From contig NW_019173942.1 in the NCBI RefSeq assembly GCF_001642475.1, positions 310,001 through 374,000 of the forward strand: 64,000 nucleotides of DNA, written 5' to 3'. This DNA is from Fonsecaea monophora (Eukaryota > Ascomycota > Eurotiomycetes > Chaetothyriales > Herpotrichiellaceae). Shown piece after piece: positions 22,233 through 33,592 of this stretch (within the stretch, counting starts at the first letter, position 1; each line of letters opens with the position of its first letter). The notes below the pieces were generated by a model that saw nothing but the letters and a program-made list of their open reading frames with translations, was not told where the DNA came from and did not search any database. The position numbers were made by a program, and so were the translations under genes.

Positions 22233-23042
22233 TTACCAAAACGCCAGTTTCACCCCAGCCGGGGTGGTGATCGCCTTCGTTGGTCCTAAAGTACATGTTC
22301 TGCCCTTAAATTCCACTTCCTTGAGCAACCTCGACACCAACGGGCCTGTAGTGTCGATGCCTGGATTCCCGCTCATTTCAACGTGGCTTACGTGCGGCAT
22401 GCACGCAAGGACATCTCGCAGGAGGTCTCCACAGAAGTCGGTGTAGAAGTCTAGTGAGACCCTGTATTTCTCAAACATCGGCAAGCTTGGATCAAGCTCG
22501 ACAAAGACCTTCAAAGTGTGGACAGCAGACAGCTTAGACAGGCGCTTTGCCAGTAGTTTACCTACACGCCACGTCTTGGGTGGACTGGTCCAACTCGAGC
22601 CGACCACCATTTCCAGTGAAGTCACCATGGCGCGATACACAGGGCGAAGCTCTTGTATGACCGGCGCCGGGGTAAAGTCTTGGAGAGGAAAGATTCGGAA
22701 GCTTGAAGTGCTGTAAAGAATGTAGGCAGCTTCGCGGTGTGTCCTTTTGTTGGCAAGCATAATACCTATGCGCGTAGGCCTCAACCGACCATTGATGAGT
22801 CGATAGCCCGGCTTGCCGAACAAGACTAAGTGGTAAATCTTGTTACGGATTTCTGCTGGCAAGTCGAGGAATGGAAAAGGGTCTCCTTCCAAAGAGATAG
22901 TACCCAACGACTCCACGACAGAAACAAGCTCCGAGGAAATGGTCACATTGTTTTTATCCTTCTTCGAAGTATATCTCAACTTCGTACGATCGTGAGGGAT
23001 CGGAAAGGCATTCACGAGACCTTCTTTCCATGACGGCGGCAT
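22233..23042 (-). CDS. 2EXR / F-box-like hypothetical protein
   Basis: 269 residues from the ATG at 23042 (MPPSWKEGL), no intron. The recognisable part is the start of the domain, FPFLDLPAEIRNKIYHLVLF (residues ~53-72), the LP-EIR-IY signature of the large fungal 2EXR/F-box-like family. It is followed by IGIMLANKRTHREAAYILYS, the second typical block. The C-terminal half has alternating hydrophobic segments ending in KLAFW and no domain I can name. Such proteins are abundant and mostly uncharacterised in filamentous ascomycetes; a role as substrate receptor is speculative. Convergent with RPN11, 202 nt away. Confidence 0.8.
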   Translation of the reverse strand: MPPSWKEGLVNAFPIPHDRTKLRYTSKKDKNNVTISSELVSVVESLGTISLEGDPFPFLDLPAEIRNKIYHLVLFGKPGYRLINGRLRPTRIGIMLANKRTHREAAYILYSTSSFRIFPLQDFTPAPVIQELRPVYRAMVTSLEMVVGSSWTSPPKTWRVGKLLAKRLSKLSAVHTLKVFVELDPSLPMFEKYRVSLDFYTDFCGDLLRDVLACMPHVSHVEMSGNPGIDTTGPLVSRLLKEVEFKGRTCTLGPTKAITTPAGVKLAFW

Positions 23043-23661
23043 CGGGGGTTGGATTCGTAGGGTAGTGACTAGGGACAAAGCGAAGGCTGATCCGCGCGCA
23101 GTTCACCACTCTTCGAGGTGACGGTTCATACACTCATCGTGATGGACCTTGGAAAGGAGGAAAGGAATGTATCGTCCTTACGGGGCGACTGGAAGATCAT
23201 GGGCTGGCCTCTCGTGCGCTCTTGAGGAGAACGACAGTTCTGTTTGGAACGTTTTTCTGCCCAGCTAATACAACTCCTCGAACATATGATATGTCTGTGG
23301 ACGGCGAGTCAAATAATTCTGGGGTGTAAATCAACTTTCTTTGTGGAAGAAAAGAGGAGAAAAGAAGAGAAAGAGGCGGAGACAGAAGAGGAGTAAATGT
23401 AGATGCGGAGCCAGAGTGCCAGTTTGCCGCGGTGGAGGCGACTGCGGCTTGTGACCGAAGATGCTTGGATGCCAAGGATTAAAAGAAGTTGAGAGTTGGG
23501 GTCGAAAGAATTTCGCTGGGCAAATGCAAGATGCAACCATCATCAGACTTCCCCATTATTCCAGGAGCCCGCCTTGTACCGACGACAGTAGCTACAAGCA
23601 TTGTCTAGGACATCGACATCTCATGCCCATTTTCTCACCTTGAGGGCATGTCGATTGAGAG
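23043..23661. other. Divergent intergenic region (2EXR-like gene / TIM50)
   Basis: 619 nt between divergent starts; should hold both promoters. A purine-rich block sits at 23345-23395. No gene seen. Confidence 0.5.
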
Positions 23662-25512
23662 ATGCTAAGACGTGCAGCATTGCCTCTGTTGAGGCCGCGC
23701 CACGCCCGGCCTCTGCTGCCGCAAGCACTGATCCAGATCCCGTTGCGATACTACTCCAAAGGGGATCGACCTGCAAAGGACGCAGATTACAAGATCCCCG
23801 GTATATCAAAAGATTCGCCGCAGCAAAAGGAACCCCTACGAAAAATCCCCTTCACACGACCCTCCCAAGCTTCGGATGCCGACAATCGCGGAGACTCATC
23901 GCCTATCACTCCATCAAAATCGTCCCCAAATCCGCAGCGACCTTCTGAACATCCTCCATTCGGCACCGATCCGGCTCGGGATCTCGACGATGTCTCGGCA
24001 TCAGTGACTGAAGCACGTAAGAGATCTTTAAAGGATGGGGAGGGACAACAGAAAGATCTTGAGAATGAGCCAGGCGCCCCCCAACCAGAAAAAGTTGCTG
24101 CGGAACAAGAAACTCTGGGTGAGCGTGATCAGACTGCGGCAGAACAATCGCAACAACCCCTCCCTGATCTGACCAAAGGCATCCCATCTACCTTGGACGC
24201 GGAACTTCGTGAGGCAAGGTCGAAACAGAGCTCCCACGCCCCCAGCCTCAACATCACCGAAGATCCGTCGGAAGAGCTTCCGAGCGGAGCACGTGGGCGA
24301 GACCGCCGCGATATTCCTCGAGAGCAATATGTCTCTTCTAGCGATCGAAAGAAGAATGCGGCGTTCCGATACATGTACATTGTCTTGGGATTGGGCACCA
24401 TCGGCTTCTCCGTTTACTTGGGACGCAACTGGGCAGACGAAGAGGAGGAGAAGAAACACCCTGATGCCCCTTCAGGATGGGGCTTCAAACCTTTCTACAA
24501 CAGAGTCAGTGCTCGTCTGTCCTCCACCTTGAGCTATTACCGAGATCCTGTCTCGCCGAAACTCCTGCCAGACGAAGATCAGGACCCCAACTTCCGATTT
24601 CCGTTTGTTCTTGTCATAAGCTTGGAGGACATGCTTGTTCACTCGGAATGGACTCGTGAGAAGGGCTGGCGGATAGCCAAGCGACCAGGAATGGACTATT
24701 TTATCCGATATATGTCAAATTACTATGAACTTGTCCTCTTCACCAGTCAACCTATGGCGGTGGTGGAGCAGGTGATTCGAAAGTTGGATCCTTACGGCAT
24801 GATTCCATTCTACTTGTTTCGCGAAGCGACATTATACAAAGACGGCGGTTATGTCAAGGTGAGCAGCCAAATACGTCAACGAGAGACTAGTCACTGACCT
24901 GAATAGGATCTTTCGTATCTCAACAGGGACCTGAAAAAGGTTATCATTATGGACACTGATCCGCACCATGTGAAGCATCAGCCTGAGAACGCTATCATCC
25001 TGCCTAAGTGGGATGGTGATCCAAAAGATCAGACGCTGGTTCAGTTCATTCCCTTCCTGGAATACCTAGCGACAATGGGATTCAGTGATGTACGAGAAGT
25101 CTTGAAGTCATTCGAAGGAACGTACATACCTGCCGAGTTCGCCCGAAGAGAAAAACTCCTTCGGGCCAAGTTTGAGGCCGAAGAAGCAGAGAAGCGCAAG
25201 AAGAGACCCAGGAAGACCTTGGGGAAACTGTCATCAATGTTGGGACTGTCAGGCCACAACCCAGATGGGATGCAGAGTCCTGACGAGGCTATGTCCGAGG
25301 GAAAGATGCTCTGGGACCAAATCAGGGAGCGTGGTCAAAAACGGTACATGGAGCTGGAGAAGCATATTCAACAGGAAGGTGCCAAATTTCTAGCAGAACG
25401 AGAAGCCGAAGAGAAGCGATTGCAGGAAGAGGCGTACAAGAGCATGAAGCCTGGTAATTGGTTTTCAGGTTTGTCAGGCAGCAAAAAGGTTGAGGAAACG
25501 GAGCAGAAGTGA
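23662..25512 (+). CDS. TIM50: Mitochondrial import inner membrane translocase subunit Tim50
   Basis: Presequence receptor of the TIM23 complex, exposed to the intermembrane space. Exons 23662-24858 and 24907-25512, intron 24859-24906 (48 nt, GTGAGC...TAG); 600 residues. The N terminus is an Arg-rich presequence (MLRRAALPLLRPRHARPLL). About 200 residues of polar, acidic linker follow. A single membrane helix comes at roughly 234-251 (YMYIVLGLGTIGFSVYLG). The FCP1-like domain starts near 310 with FPFVLVISLEDMLVHSEW and continues with GWRIAKRPGMDYFIRY, YELVLFTSQP and, in exon 2, KKVIIMDTDPHHV. The DxDxT nucleophile of FCP1 phosphatases is replaced by SLEDM, as expected for Tim50, so it is a binding rather than enzymatic domain. 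The C terminus is a charged helix (EEAEKRKKRPRK onward) and a tail. Confidence 0.95.
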
Positions 25513-26971
25513 GGCATGATTGACATTGACTGGGAGGAGATATGCATGTTGCACATTCCAAGCCAGTGCGGATCTTGATGGTTGGTTAGAATATTCTTGT
25601 ACAAACAGCTGTGGAAATAAATTGAGGCAGAGAGAGAGGCCTGGCAGTTCGTGTCAGAGATATGAGGCGGCGAGGCCGGGCGGGTGTAAATTCAGAAGAC
25701 ATCATCTCTCATTGTATACACATTTTCGAGCTCCGGGCGTTAGTAGATGGGAGAGACTCTTAGCGGTTGGGGTGGATGACCTGCTGATATTTCTAGAGGT
25801 GTGATGGAGATGGTCTGGCGGATGTTGTTGTTGGTGATGAGCGTCAAGCTGAAACTGATGGAAACCCAAAGGAGCAATTCATCCGGCCCATGTTACTGTG
25901 TCTAAATGAAAGAGAGGAGAATACGGAGTTGGTGGAGGGAGAAAGGAGGTAGATGAGGTAGATGGTGTTTGATATTCCTGCTACATGGGTGACGGCGACA
26001 TGGATCAAGTATACAATAAATAGGGAATGCGAGAGACAGGATACATCTACTGGATACATAGGCACCGGCATACATGGGTGATGGTGGTGAGGAAGTAGAA
26101 ATTGGGGCATGCTACTAAGAAAAGAACTGCCCGTAAAACATGGGCTGCCTGGGCTAAACTCGATTCGGAGGAGCCTCCGTCAACGTCTAGGCCAACCTCT
26201 GTCCTTGTACGGAAGTACCTAGGCATGTGGTCTGGCACTCTGGGTCGCCTAGAGGAAACCCAAAGGACTAAGAGGACCCTGCGATTGGCAGTTAAGTCTC
26301 GCTAATAACCATCGTGGGGATGGTACCGCGTCTAATTCTTCAGGTGCCCCCTGGGACATTTAGGGGGTATTCGTGGGGGTTGAGGGCGTGAGAGGCGTGA
26401 GAGGGTACTGGGGCGCCCAGCAATACTCAACAATAAGGTGGCTTAGTTAATTAAAGTCGACTAGGTACCTCCCTATGAGTACCTAGACACCTAATTACTT
26501 AGTACGCCTAGGTAACTTTACCGTGCCTTACCTAGCCTGCAGGTGGCTGCCACGGCTGCTTAACTGCTCCTAGCTTGCCTAGGAAACTAGACACTCGCTA
26601 GCCCTGCTAAGATTCGACTTCGCACGCTGACCACCTTGCACAACCTTCTCCGGAACTACCCAATTCGCCTTTCTCATCCATCATCTCTGCTATCCGACAC
26701 CCTTAATCTTCACCCATCGCCACCGTCCATCATATCAGATTTCAGCTGAATGCCATCATCCATCACTTGACGACTCGATCGAGATATACCTCGCCTATTC
26801 CCAAGCCCCCTCAACGTCGGCGCAAAAAGAAGGGAAGCTTTTCCTTCTGCCCCGTCGCGACTTGACGCGTTCATGGAGCCATGCAATATTGAGGCCACCA
26901 TCATCATGTCATCCTTCTCGTGGTTTTATGTGTAGCCTTTTGATCCCTTCCTATCCCACGGTCATTCTGTC
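25513..26971. other. Intergenic region TIM50 / F-box gene with CTAG-rich tract
   Basis: 1.46 kb between tandem plus-strand genes. No credible coding frame. From 26440 to 26600 the sequence is dense in CTAG, CCTAGG and TACCTAG words. Confidence 0.5.
26440..26600. repeat. CTAG/CCTAGG-rich low-complexity tract
   Basis: Many short palindromic words (ACCTAGG, TACCTAG, GCCTAGG) cluster here, and a similar patch lies near 12780-12900. It is not a clean tandem repeat; it could be a decayed element or base-composition drift. Confidence 0.4.
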
Positions 26972-29900
26972 ATGTCGCCGCAGATGATTCTACATCCGCC
27001 ATCGAAATCTGGTTCGACCATCTCGCGGGAGGATGATATCCCCCCTCAGCCACTGGACCAAGATGTGCAGGATCCTAGTCATAAGACAGGGCTAGGTATA
27101 TCCCAAACCATCGGGACAGTTGCAATCGACGACTCGCCCCAATCTCCTGATACTATCGGGCCAAATCATCAGAGAAAGGAAGCTGTCGCTTTTCACAACC
27201 TCCCTATCCAGGTTCTGGAGAGGTACGCCACCCATAAATAGAATAGGGCTTGTCCGACCTCCGACGTCGATGCTGACTTGACCTAGAATACTATGGACGG
27301 TCGATGCCAACAGCTTTGCGTCATTGGCTATATTGAACAAGAACTGGTATAGGGCAGCACAAAACCGAGAACTTTACGCCCATCACCTATCTCGGTGTCC
27401 ATCTTATGCCTTGTCCAACACCGTCATTACCGGTCCGTTTCGGAAATTTGACCTATATCGGCTCAAGACAAAATTCGCGGCAGAGGTCCGGCGAAATCTG
27501 TTCGAGGCATATCTGCAACCTCGCCAGACTCTGATTAATCTGATATCCGTCAATGCCAGTTCCTCCGCCGCTTTGCCTGGAGCTGAAGCGTTCCGCTTCT
27601 CTTTCTCTCCAAATGGGCAATCGATTCTCGCGCTCAGTTCCTCACGGATATACGTCATTGACGCCGTCACAGATCCTATCAGTGTGCGCCATGAGCTGAA
27701 GACGATGAGACGGCCTTTGGCGGCTTCGATCACTGATGACGGCACAATATTAGCCGTCCTGTCCTCCAAACATCAAGCCAATGTATATCACTTGACGCCA
27801 AATGGCGTAAAACATATCCAGGTGCTGGTCATGGACAATCCGCCGAGGACGATCGCGTTGGCTCCCGAAGGAACAGTCCTGGCCGCTGCGTATGAGGGCG
27901 GCGTCGAAGTCTTTTCCCTTGCACCGAATGCTCTTTCCACAGACCGACGAGCTGTGAGGAGCGAAGGCGTCGATATCTTGAGCTTCTCAGGTGATGGATC
28001 GATGCTAGTGGGCAGCACCCAAAGTCTCGAAGAACCCTCGGCGGTTGTCATCACCGCGCCATTCTACACCGAAAATGATCTGTCGCCAAAAGAGGTTCAC
28101 AGTCGCATGTGGACCACACAGATTCTCTTTCCACAAATTAGCAGTATTTGCAGCCACGCAGAGTTGCTACAGGGCCATACAGAGGGTGACGCCAACTGGC
28201 TTTTTGCTTACGACCACACCCTCATGTCTTACCGAGCCGTCCGCACTGATGACACCCGAACCGGCGTCGCATATTTCTTGAACCCAACGACGAACAGGCG
28301 ATTTAGCCTTCCTGCGCCATCAACCGCGCCCACTGCGACTGTGTGCGGAACTCTCGTTGTGGCCGGCTTCGCTGGAAGCGGTCTCTGGATTTACGGCGTA
28401 CCAGAAAAGCTGGACGTCAGTCCAGACATGGGTTCGGTCGTCGAGCGGCACGAACAACGCTTACAAGGAAGGGTTCCGCTTACCTCTGCGACGGGCCATA
28501 TTGAACCATTGATGGCATATTCGCCTTCGATATCTGGAAGTAGCGAGGATATCGAGGATGACTCGCTAGCAGCAAAGGTCGACTGGCGAGAAAGTCTGTT
28601 CGTCAAATGTGAACGAATCAAGACTCTTGACGGCGCCACGGCGGCCAAATGGGTGGAGAGGTGCGAAGATAGATCATGCGCTTTCGCCGGTAAGAGGCTA
28701 GTTGTCGTGGCCCCTGGTGGTGTCGATCAATTTATGGAGGAACTGGGAGACGAAACTATGCCGGTTGACGGCTCGCGCCTCTCGATACTCGACTTTGATT
28801 ATTCGCCGTCCAAAGGAGCAGACCGCGAATTGACTATCGAGGTGGGCGATAAGGAGCCGGAATTACTCATTGAACGAATGGGTGATATGGATATTGAGGT
28901 GGCAATGGAAAGAAGACGAACAGTCAGGGAGCGTGCAAGAGGGGGCATGAGAGGCGGCCTCGGTCGATCCGTCACTACAGCTTCAGCGACGCCGGGATCG
29001 CGCCTGAGAAGTGTCTCTCAGGCTTCCTCAGCACTAGACATTGACGCACAAATTGCTTTGGCCAACTCAAACCCACTGCCCTCACAACCAGCCCCGTCCA
29101 ATTTACACAGATCTGCCACAGCTGCTGGGTTTTCTACGGCACGGTACCCTCCCAGACCACCTCTGGCGCAGCAACAAGACACCGCCAATGCCCTCTATCA
29201 CCGTTCGCCTGGTCAACAGCAGGATGGTTGGGAGTCGCCACCTCCACCTTATACCACAGGGTCTCTGCATCCTCAAGCGGGGGGGACATTGGCTTCACCT
29301 TTGGTCCAGGCGCGTCCAATGGCAGGGATATCCATGCCAATGGTAGGGATCCCCGAGAATGGCCATGCTCCGCAGGTTCACCCTGGCTTCGGACATGGCA
29401 GTCCCATGACTCCGCAACATCCATCTCAGCCTCTGCATTTGACTCCTCAGCCTCTGCATTTGACTCCTCAACCGGTGCAGGTGGTGATGGACACTGCTTC
29501 CAGGCATGCCGTCGGCCTGTATGGTGCTCCAGTCACCATGAACGATCAATCATTTGCTCCAACACCGGAGACGTATCAACGTGCGACTCCAGCCTCGCAA
29601 ATACCTGTAGTGAATGCACCGTTTGTCCCGTCCGTATCTGGAGAATCATCAAGGCCGGTATCGCATGAAGGTCGAACTTCACCCTTCCAACAGACTCCAG
29701 TCTCCCAGCGGCCACACACGTCGGATCGTCCGTCTCCTCTGAACGCCCCTCTCCATGTACCGCATTTTTCTGACGCGGCTTCATCTCATAAACCGTCTTC
29801 ATCAGGATCCGTGACATTGACTGGAGCAAATTTGCAAGCGCGCCTTAATCACCCCGTCCCACCAACTCCGACATCTCTGGAACGGATGCATCTGCCACAA

Positions 29901-30713
29901 CCCGACGGTCCTGCTCTTCATTCTGCGATTCCGCAGCCGGTACTTTCACCCACCATTCAAACAAATGGGTCATACAGTATTGTCCCCCCGACAGCTGACC
30001 AGATGGCTCATCTGGACCGTCGAGTCTCTCAGACTCTGCGCAAGCCAGTCCCGCCAATCGTCACTTATGGCTCTGCCCATCAAGGGGCTCCAGCACGGGA
30101 GTCGAGCGGCAGTCCTAACGTGCCACCCTCGCCACCTCGAGGTGCATGGGGCGCCGCTGGAATTCCAGGATCTCCGTCTTTTAACAAAGCAATCAATCTG
30201 CCCAACGGGTTGATGAGGAGTACCTCCAGAGGAAGTGGTCGTTCAATTCCAATTTCTTCATCGACACCAAATCTACACGCTGCACTACCGATGCAAGACC
30301 AGCGACCTCGCATGGGCAGGCTCGACACTATTGACAGCATATCTAGCTCGTATGGGCTGGGCGAACCAGGTTCGAGGTCACACAGTGATGCGCAAGGAAT
30401 GGGGCCGCCGCTGCCGCACCCGCAACAAACTCCGTTCTTGATCACCCAGAGTCAATCAGTCCCACAGCCGCTGTATGAACATATACCTACTCATCGAGCT
30501 CGAGTTTGGGCTGGAAGTGACCCGAGCCCAATTGAGAGTGGGGATAGACGCGTTTTATCAGACTCTACCTCCGCAGAATCTGGCAAGAAAAAGAAAGGAA
30601 AGAGAAAGAAAGGCGAAGAGGTGCCGAGAAGTCAAACCCCCATGCCAACCAGTTCGAGGCCCACCAAAGAAGGTGGTGGTGGGAAGAAGGGGGGACGATG
30701 CATCGTCATGTGA
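26972..30713 (+). CDS. Large F-box protein with predicted beta-propeller and C-terminal CaaX box
   Basis: Exons 26972-27222 and 27287-30713, intron 27223-27286 (64 nt, GTACGC...TAG); 1225 residues. The intron falls inside the F-box: AFHNLPIQVLER joins ILWTVDANSFASLAILNK, followed by NWYRAAQNRELYAHHLSRC (residues ~76-115). Residues ~155-480 have repeated strand-like units typical of a divergent WD40-type propeller (FRFSFSPNGQSILALSSSRI; AASITDDGTILAVLSS). The C-terminal 600 residues are disordered, rich in Pro/Gln/Ser, with a 21-nt direct repeat at about 29430-29471 encoding QPLHLTP twice. The end is a polybasic stretch (KKKKGKRKKGEE), a Gly/Lys linker and the final residues GGRCIVM. CIVM fits a farnesylated CaaX box. 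Inference: a substrate receptor of an SCF ubiquitin ligase anchored at a membrane. No substrate can be named. Confidence 0.85.
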
Positions 30714-31875
30714 AAATGGTATAAGCGTTGCCGTGTGGAGACCAAAAGAGGAAGACACGGAGAGGAATATGCAGTGACAAGGTGTTCCAAGTTTCTTCTG
30801 CCATCTTTGTCTGACGCTGGTCATGATTTGATAAATTGACTTGGAAGCGACATGTGGACGAAATGGCTGGCAAAAAAAAAAAGCAAAGAAAGGGGACCTT
30901 CATCTGAGTGGGTTTCCATGGCCTCATATACAAGACGAGGCTGGCATCTATGTTACACTGGGTCTCCCAGACATATCTACTATGTTCTGATTGATTTTCG
31001 AGGGCATTCAAGGCGGAATATGCATAGCGAACAAAGCTGATCTAGCGAGACTTTGGTTTGGGTTTCTGGTTATTGGCGAGTTCCCATGGATACTGGAATC
31101 GATTGGGAATTTGAAGCTCATTTGGTTTCTAGCTGGCAAAAAAGTCTCCATTCTGGATGCATCTCTGTGAAGGTGCCAATATGGCAACATATGTAGCTAC
31201 ATGATGTCAAACTCCGACCACTACACCACTACACCACTACACCACATCACCACATCAAATTTCCATACGAAAAGAGGACCCTTTCCTCACTTCTCGCGTA
31301 AAAGTTTCCCGACAATTGACCCCTCCAATGCCTCTGACTGGCCCGTCGGCAATTGAAAATCAAGATGGCGACAGCGAAGGAAAGAAACCGGGTGAACTCC
31401 GCAGCTCCTGATGCGGAGAGAGGGCCGATATCTGCCGACGACGGCGGGTGAGGGACGTACGTGGGACACCCAAGACTAAGAAAGAAAGCCTATGGCACCA
31501 TCTACATCATATTTAGATCACCGACCTCCCTTGAATTCGAGTCGAAGTTAGAGAGAGAGAGGGAGAGAGACCTCGTCATCGTTTTGGTGGTGCCAGCATT
31601 TTTTTTTAAAAAAAAATTCTCGGTGTGCACGCTGTGAGCAGAATCATTGTTTCACGACCCGCAGAGCAAGGACACGAAAGAAAAAAGCAGGATAAGAAAA
31701 GGGTGAATAGATTGTGGAAATAAGACGAGCAAGAAAAGAAAGAGAGAGTCCGTGAGAGAGTGTGACAGAGAAAAAAAAAAAGGGACCCAACTTTCAACCA
31801 CATCACTTGATTATCCCAAGCGTACGCGAGGAAAAAGGCAAGGCCAAGGCAGAACACACTCACATCTCGTCAAAG
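30714..31875. other. Intergenic region F-box gene / D-2-hydroxyacid dehydrogenase gene
   Basis: 1.16 kb. It contains a short tandem repeat of CACTACAC-type units (about 31218-31255), a GA-rich run (31549-31570) and A-rich runs just upstream of the next start (31771-31782). No gene seen. Confidence 0.55.
31218..31255. repeat. CACTACAC(C) short tandem repeat
   Basis: Three to four units of a 9-nt motif (CACTACACC and variants), then two degenerate CATCACCA units. Confidence 0.8.
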
Positions 31876-32826
31876 ATGAAGCTCCTCTACCCGACGTCAC
31901 TGCACCTGAACGTGCAAGACCTCGAGGGCTTCTCGGTGTCGCTGCACCCGTACGACGTCAAGAAGGAGATCCCCGAGGACCTACTCGACGCCGAGGTGCT
32001 GGTGACGTGGTCGAACGCGGCGACGAACCTCCAGCACGCGGCGCGGCACATGAAGTCGCTGAAATGGATCCAGTCGCTGGCGGCGGGGCCCAACGACGTG
32101 CTCGCGGCGGGCTTCGACCCGGCCAAGGTGACCATCACGACGGGGTCGGGACTGCACGACCGCACCGTGGCCGAGCACACGCTGGGCCTGTTGCTGGTGG
32201 CGGCGCGCAAGTTCCACGAGATGCGCGACTACCAGATGCGCAACCCGCCCGAGTGGCCGGGGCACCTGGGCGGGCCGCAGCCGGACCGGCCCAAGGGGGC
32301 GTTCACGACGCTGCGCGACGCCAACGTGCTGGTGTGGGGGTTCGGCAACATCGCAAAGACACTCACGCCCATGCTGCGCCTGCTGGGCGCCAACGTGCGC
32401 GGGGTGGCGCGTCGGGCGGGTGTGCGTGACGGCGTCGAGGTCCACGGCGAGGACGCGCTGCCGGAGCTGCTGCGCGAGACCGACGCCCTGGTCATGATCC
32501 TGCCGGGGAGCGCCAGCACGCGCCACGCCCTCAACGCCGACCGCCTCGCCCTACTGCCCAACCACGCCTGGGTCGTCAACGTCGGCCGCGGCACCTCGGT
32601 CGACGAGGACGCCCTGTTCACCGCCCTCTCCGACAAGACTATCGGCGGTGCCGCCCTCGACGTCTTCGAGACCGAGCCCCTCCCCCAGAGCAGCAAGCTG
32701 TGGCACGCCCCAAACTGCGTCGTCAGCCCCCACGCCGCGGGCGGCAGACCCCAGGACGCCGAGAAGTTGATCGCCGCCAACCTGCGCCGCTTCCTGGCTG
32801 GCCAACAATTGCAGAACGTTATTTGA
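31876..32826 (+). CDS. D-2-hydroxyacid dehydrogenase (NAD-dependent), GC-rich
   Basis: Enzyme of the D-isomer-specific 2-hydroxyacid dehydrogenase family, which reduces 2-ketoacids (glyoxylate, hydroxypyruvate or similar). 316 residues from the ATG at 31876 (MKLLYPTSLH), no intron; a longer in-frame start upstream adds only Lys-rich 5' UTR-like residues. The nucleotide-binding segment is NVLVWGFGNIAKTL (150-163). Catalytic residues are in place: Arg238 in VNVGRGTSVDED, Glu265 in LDVFETEPL and His286 in VVSPHAAGG. The Rossmann motif is GFGNIA instead of the usual GxGxxG, so the third Gly is Ala. G+C is about two thirds by eye, with strong C/G preference at third positions, unlike the flanking genes. 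Substrate is not predictable. Confidence 0.9.
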   Translation: MKLLYPTSLHLNVQDLEGFSVSLHPYDVKKEIPEDLLDAEVLVTWSNAATNLQHAARHMKSLKWIQSLAAGPNDVLAAGFDPAKVTITTGSGLHDRTVAEHTLGLLLVAARKFHEMRDYQMRNPPEWPGHLGGPQPDRPKGAFTTLRDANVLVWGFGNIAKTLTPMLRLLGANVRGVARRAGVRDGVEVHGEDALPELLRETDALVMILPGSASTRHALNADRLALLPNHAWVVNVGRGTSVDEDALFTALSDKTIGGAALDVFETEPLPQSSKLWHAPNCVVSPHAAGGRPQDAEKLIAANLRRFLAGQQLQNVI

Positions 32827-33592
32827 AAGATCTCCCACGGGGAATCGAAATCAAATCAACCTGGCTAGAATGCTAGAAAGCTAGATCCACCTTTCCTTGG
32901 TTTTTTTTTTTTTTTTTTGGTTTTGCCCGTAGCCACACCACACCCCGTGAAGGGTTTTATAATCCAAAGACGGAGGAGGGTCTCGAAAGAAACGTGGTCC
33001 GAGGTATCAAATCGCAGGCAGGCACGCAGGCAGGCAGATAGATAGATGTCTATTCTGACGAAATGAACAACCGAATGATGGGATCTCCACCACGACTCCC
33101 TCCCTCCCTACACCCTGTGTCCGGAAGAACTCAGCTGGCAATATTGTTTGTTGATTGATTTTCCTAGAGTTAAGAATAGAATAGGACAGCACAGATGTAT
33201 ATTTTCCCTGTCAATCTATTTATATCCTGATGAAAAGTATATCATATGTATGTTGATGGTAACGAAAGACGTTGTACGTGCTTTTAAACCTCGAAGAAAA
33301 AGGGGGAAAAATCCAACGCTTGCTAGAAGTGCTGCTCAATATGAATCATTCGATGTGGGAGAAACCCAACCAAGAAAAAAAGCGAAAAACGAGATAGATG
33401 GGAGAGGCGATTTTCAAAGTGCGACAACTTCAAGGACAGATTGTAAAATGAACGTCTGAGTCACGACAGACTCGACAGTCAAGTTCGCCCATAACCCCAG
33501 AAGGGACGAAACCCTTTTTGCCTGCGGCCTAAACAAAAGGCCGCTGCCGCTCGGATAGAGCGAGATGTAGTGGTGATCTCTGAAAAGGCTCA
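32827..33592. other. Convergent 3' spacer (dehydrogenase / Trk transporter)
   Basis: 766 nt between converging stops. It contains an 18-nt T run (about 32901-32918) and GCAG/ATAG short repeats (33014-33045). Nothing coding seen. Confidence 0.55.
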
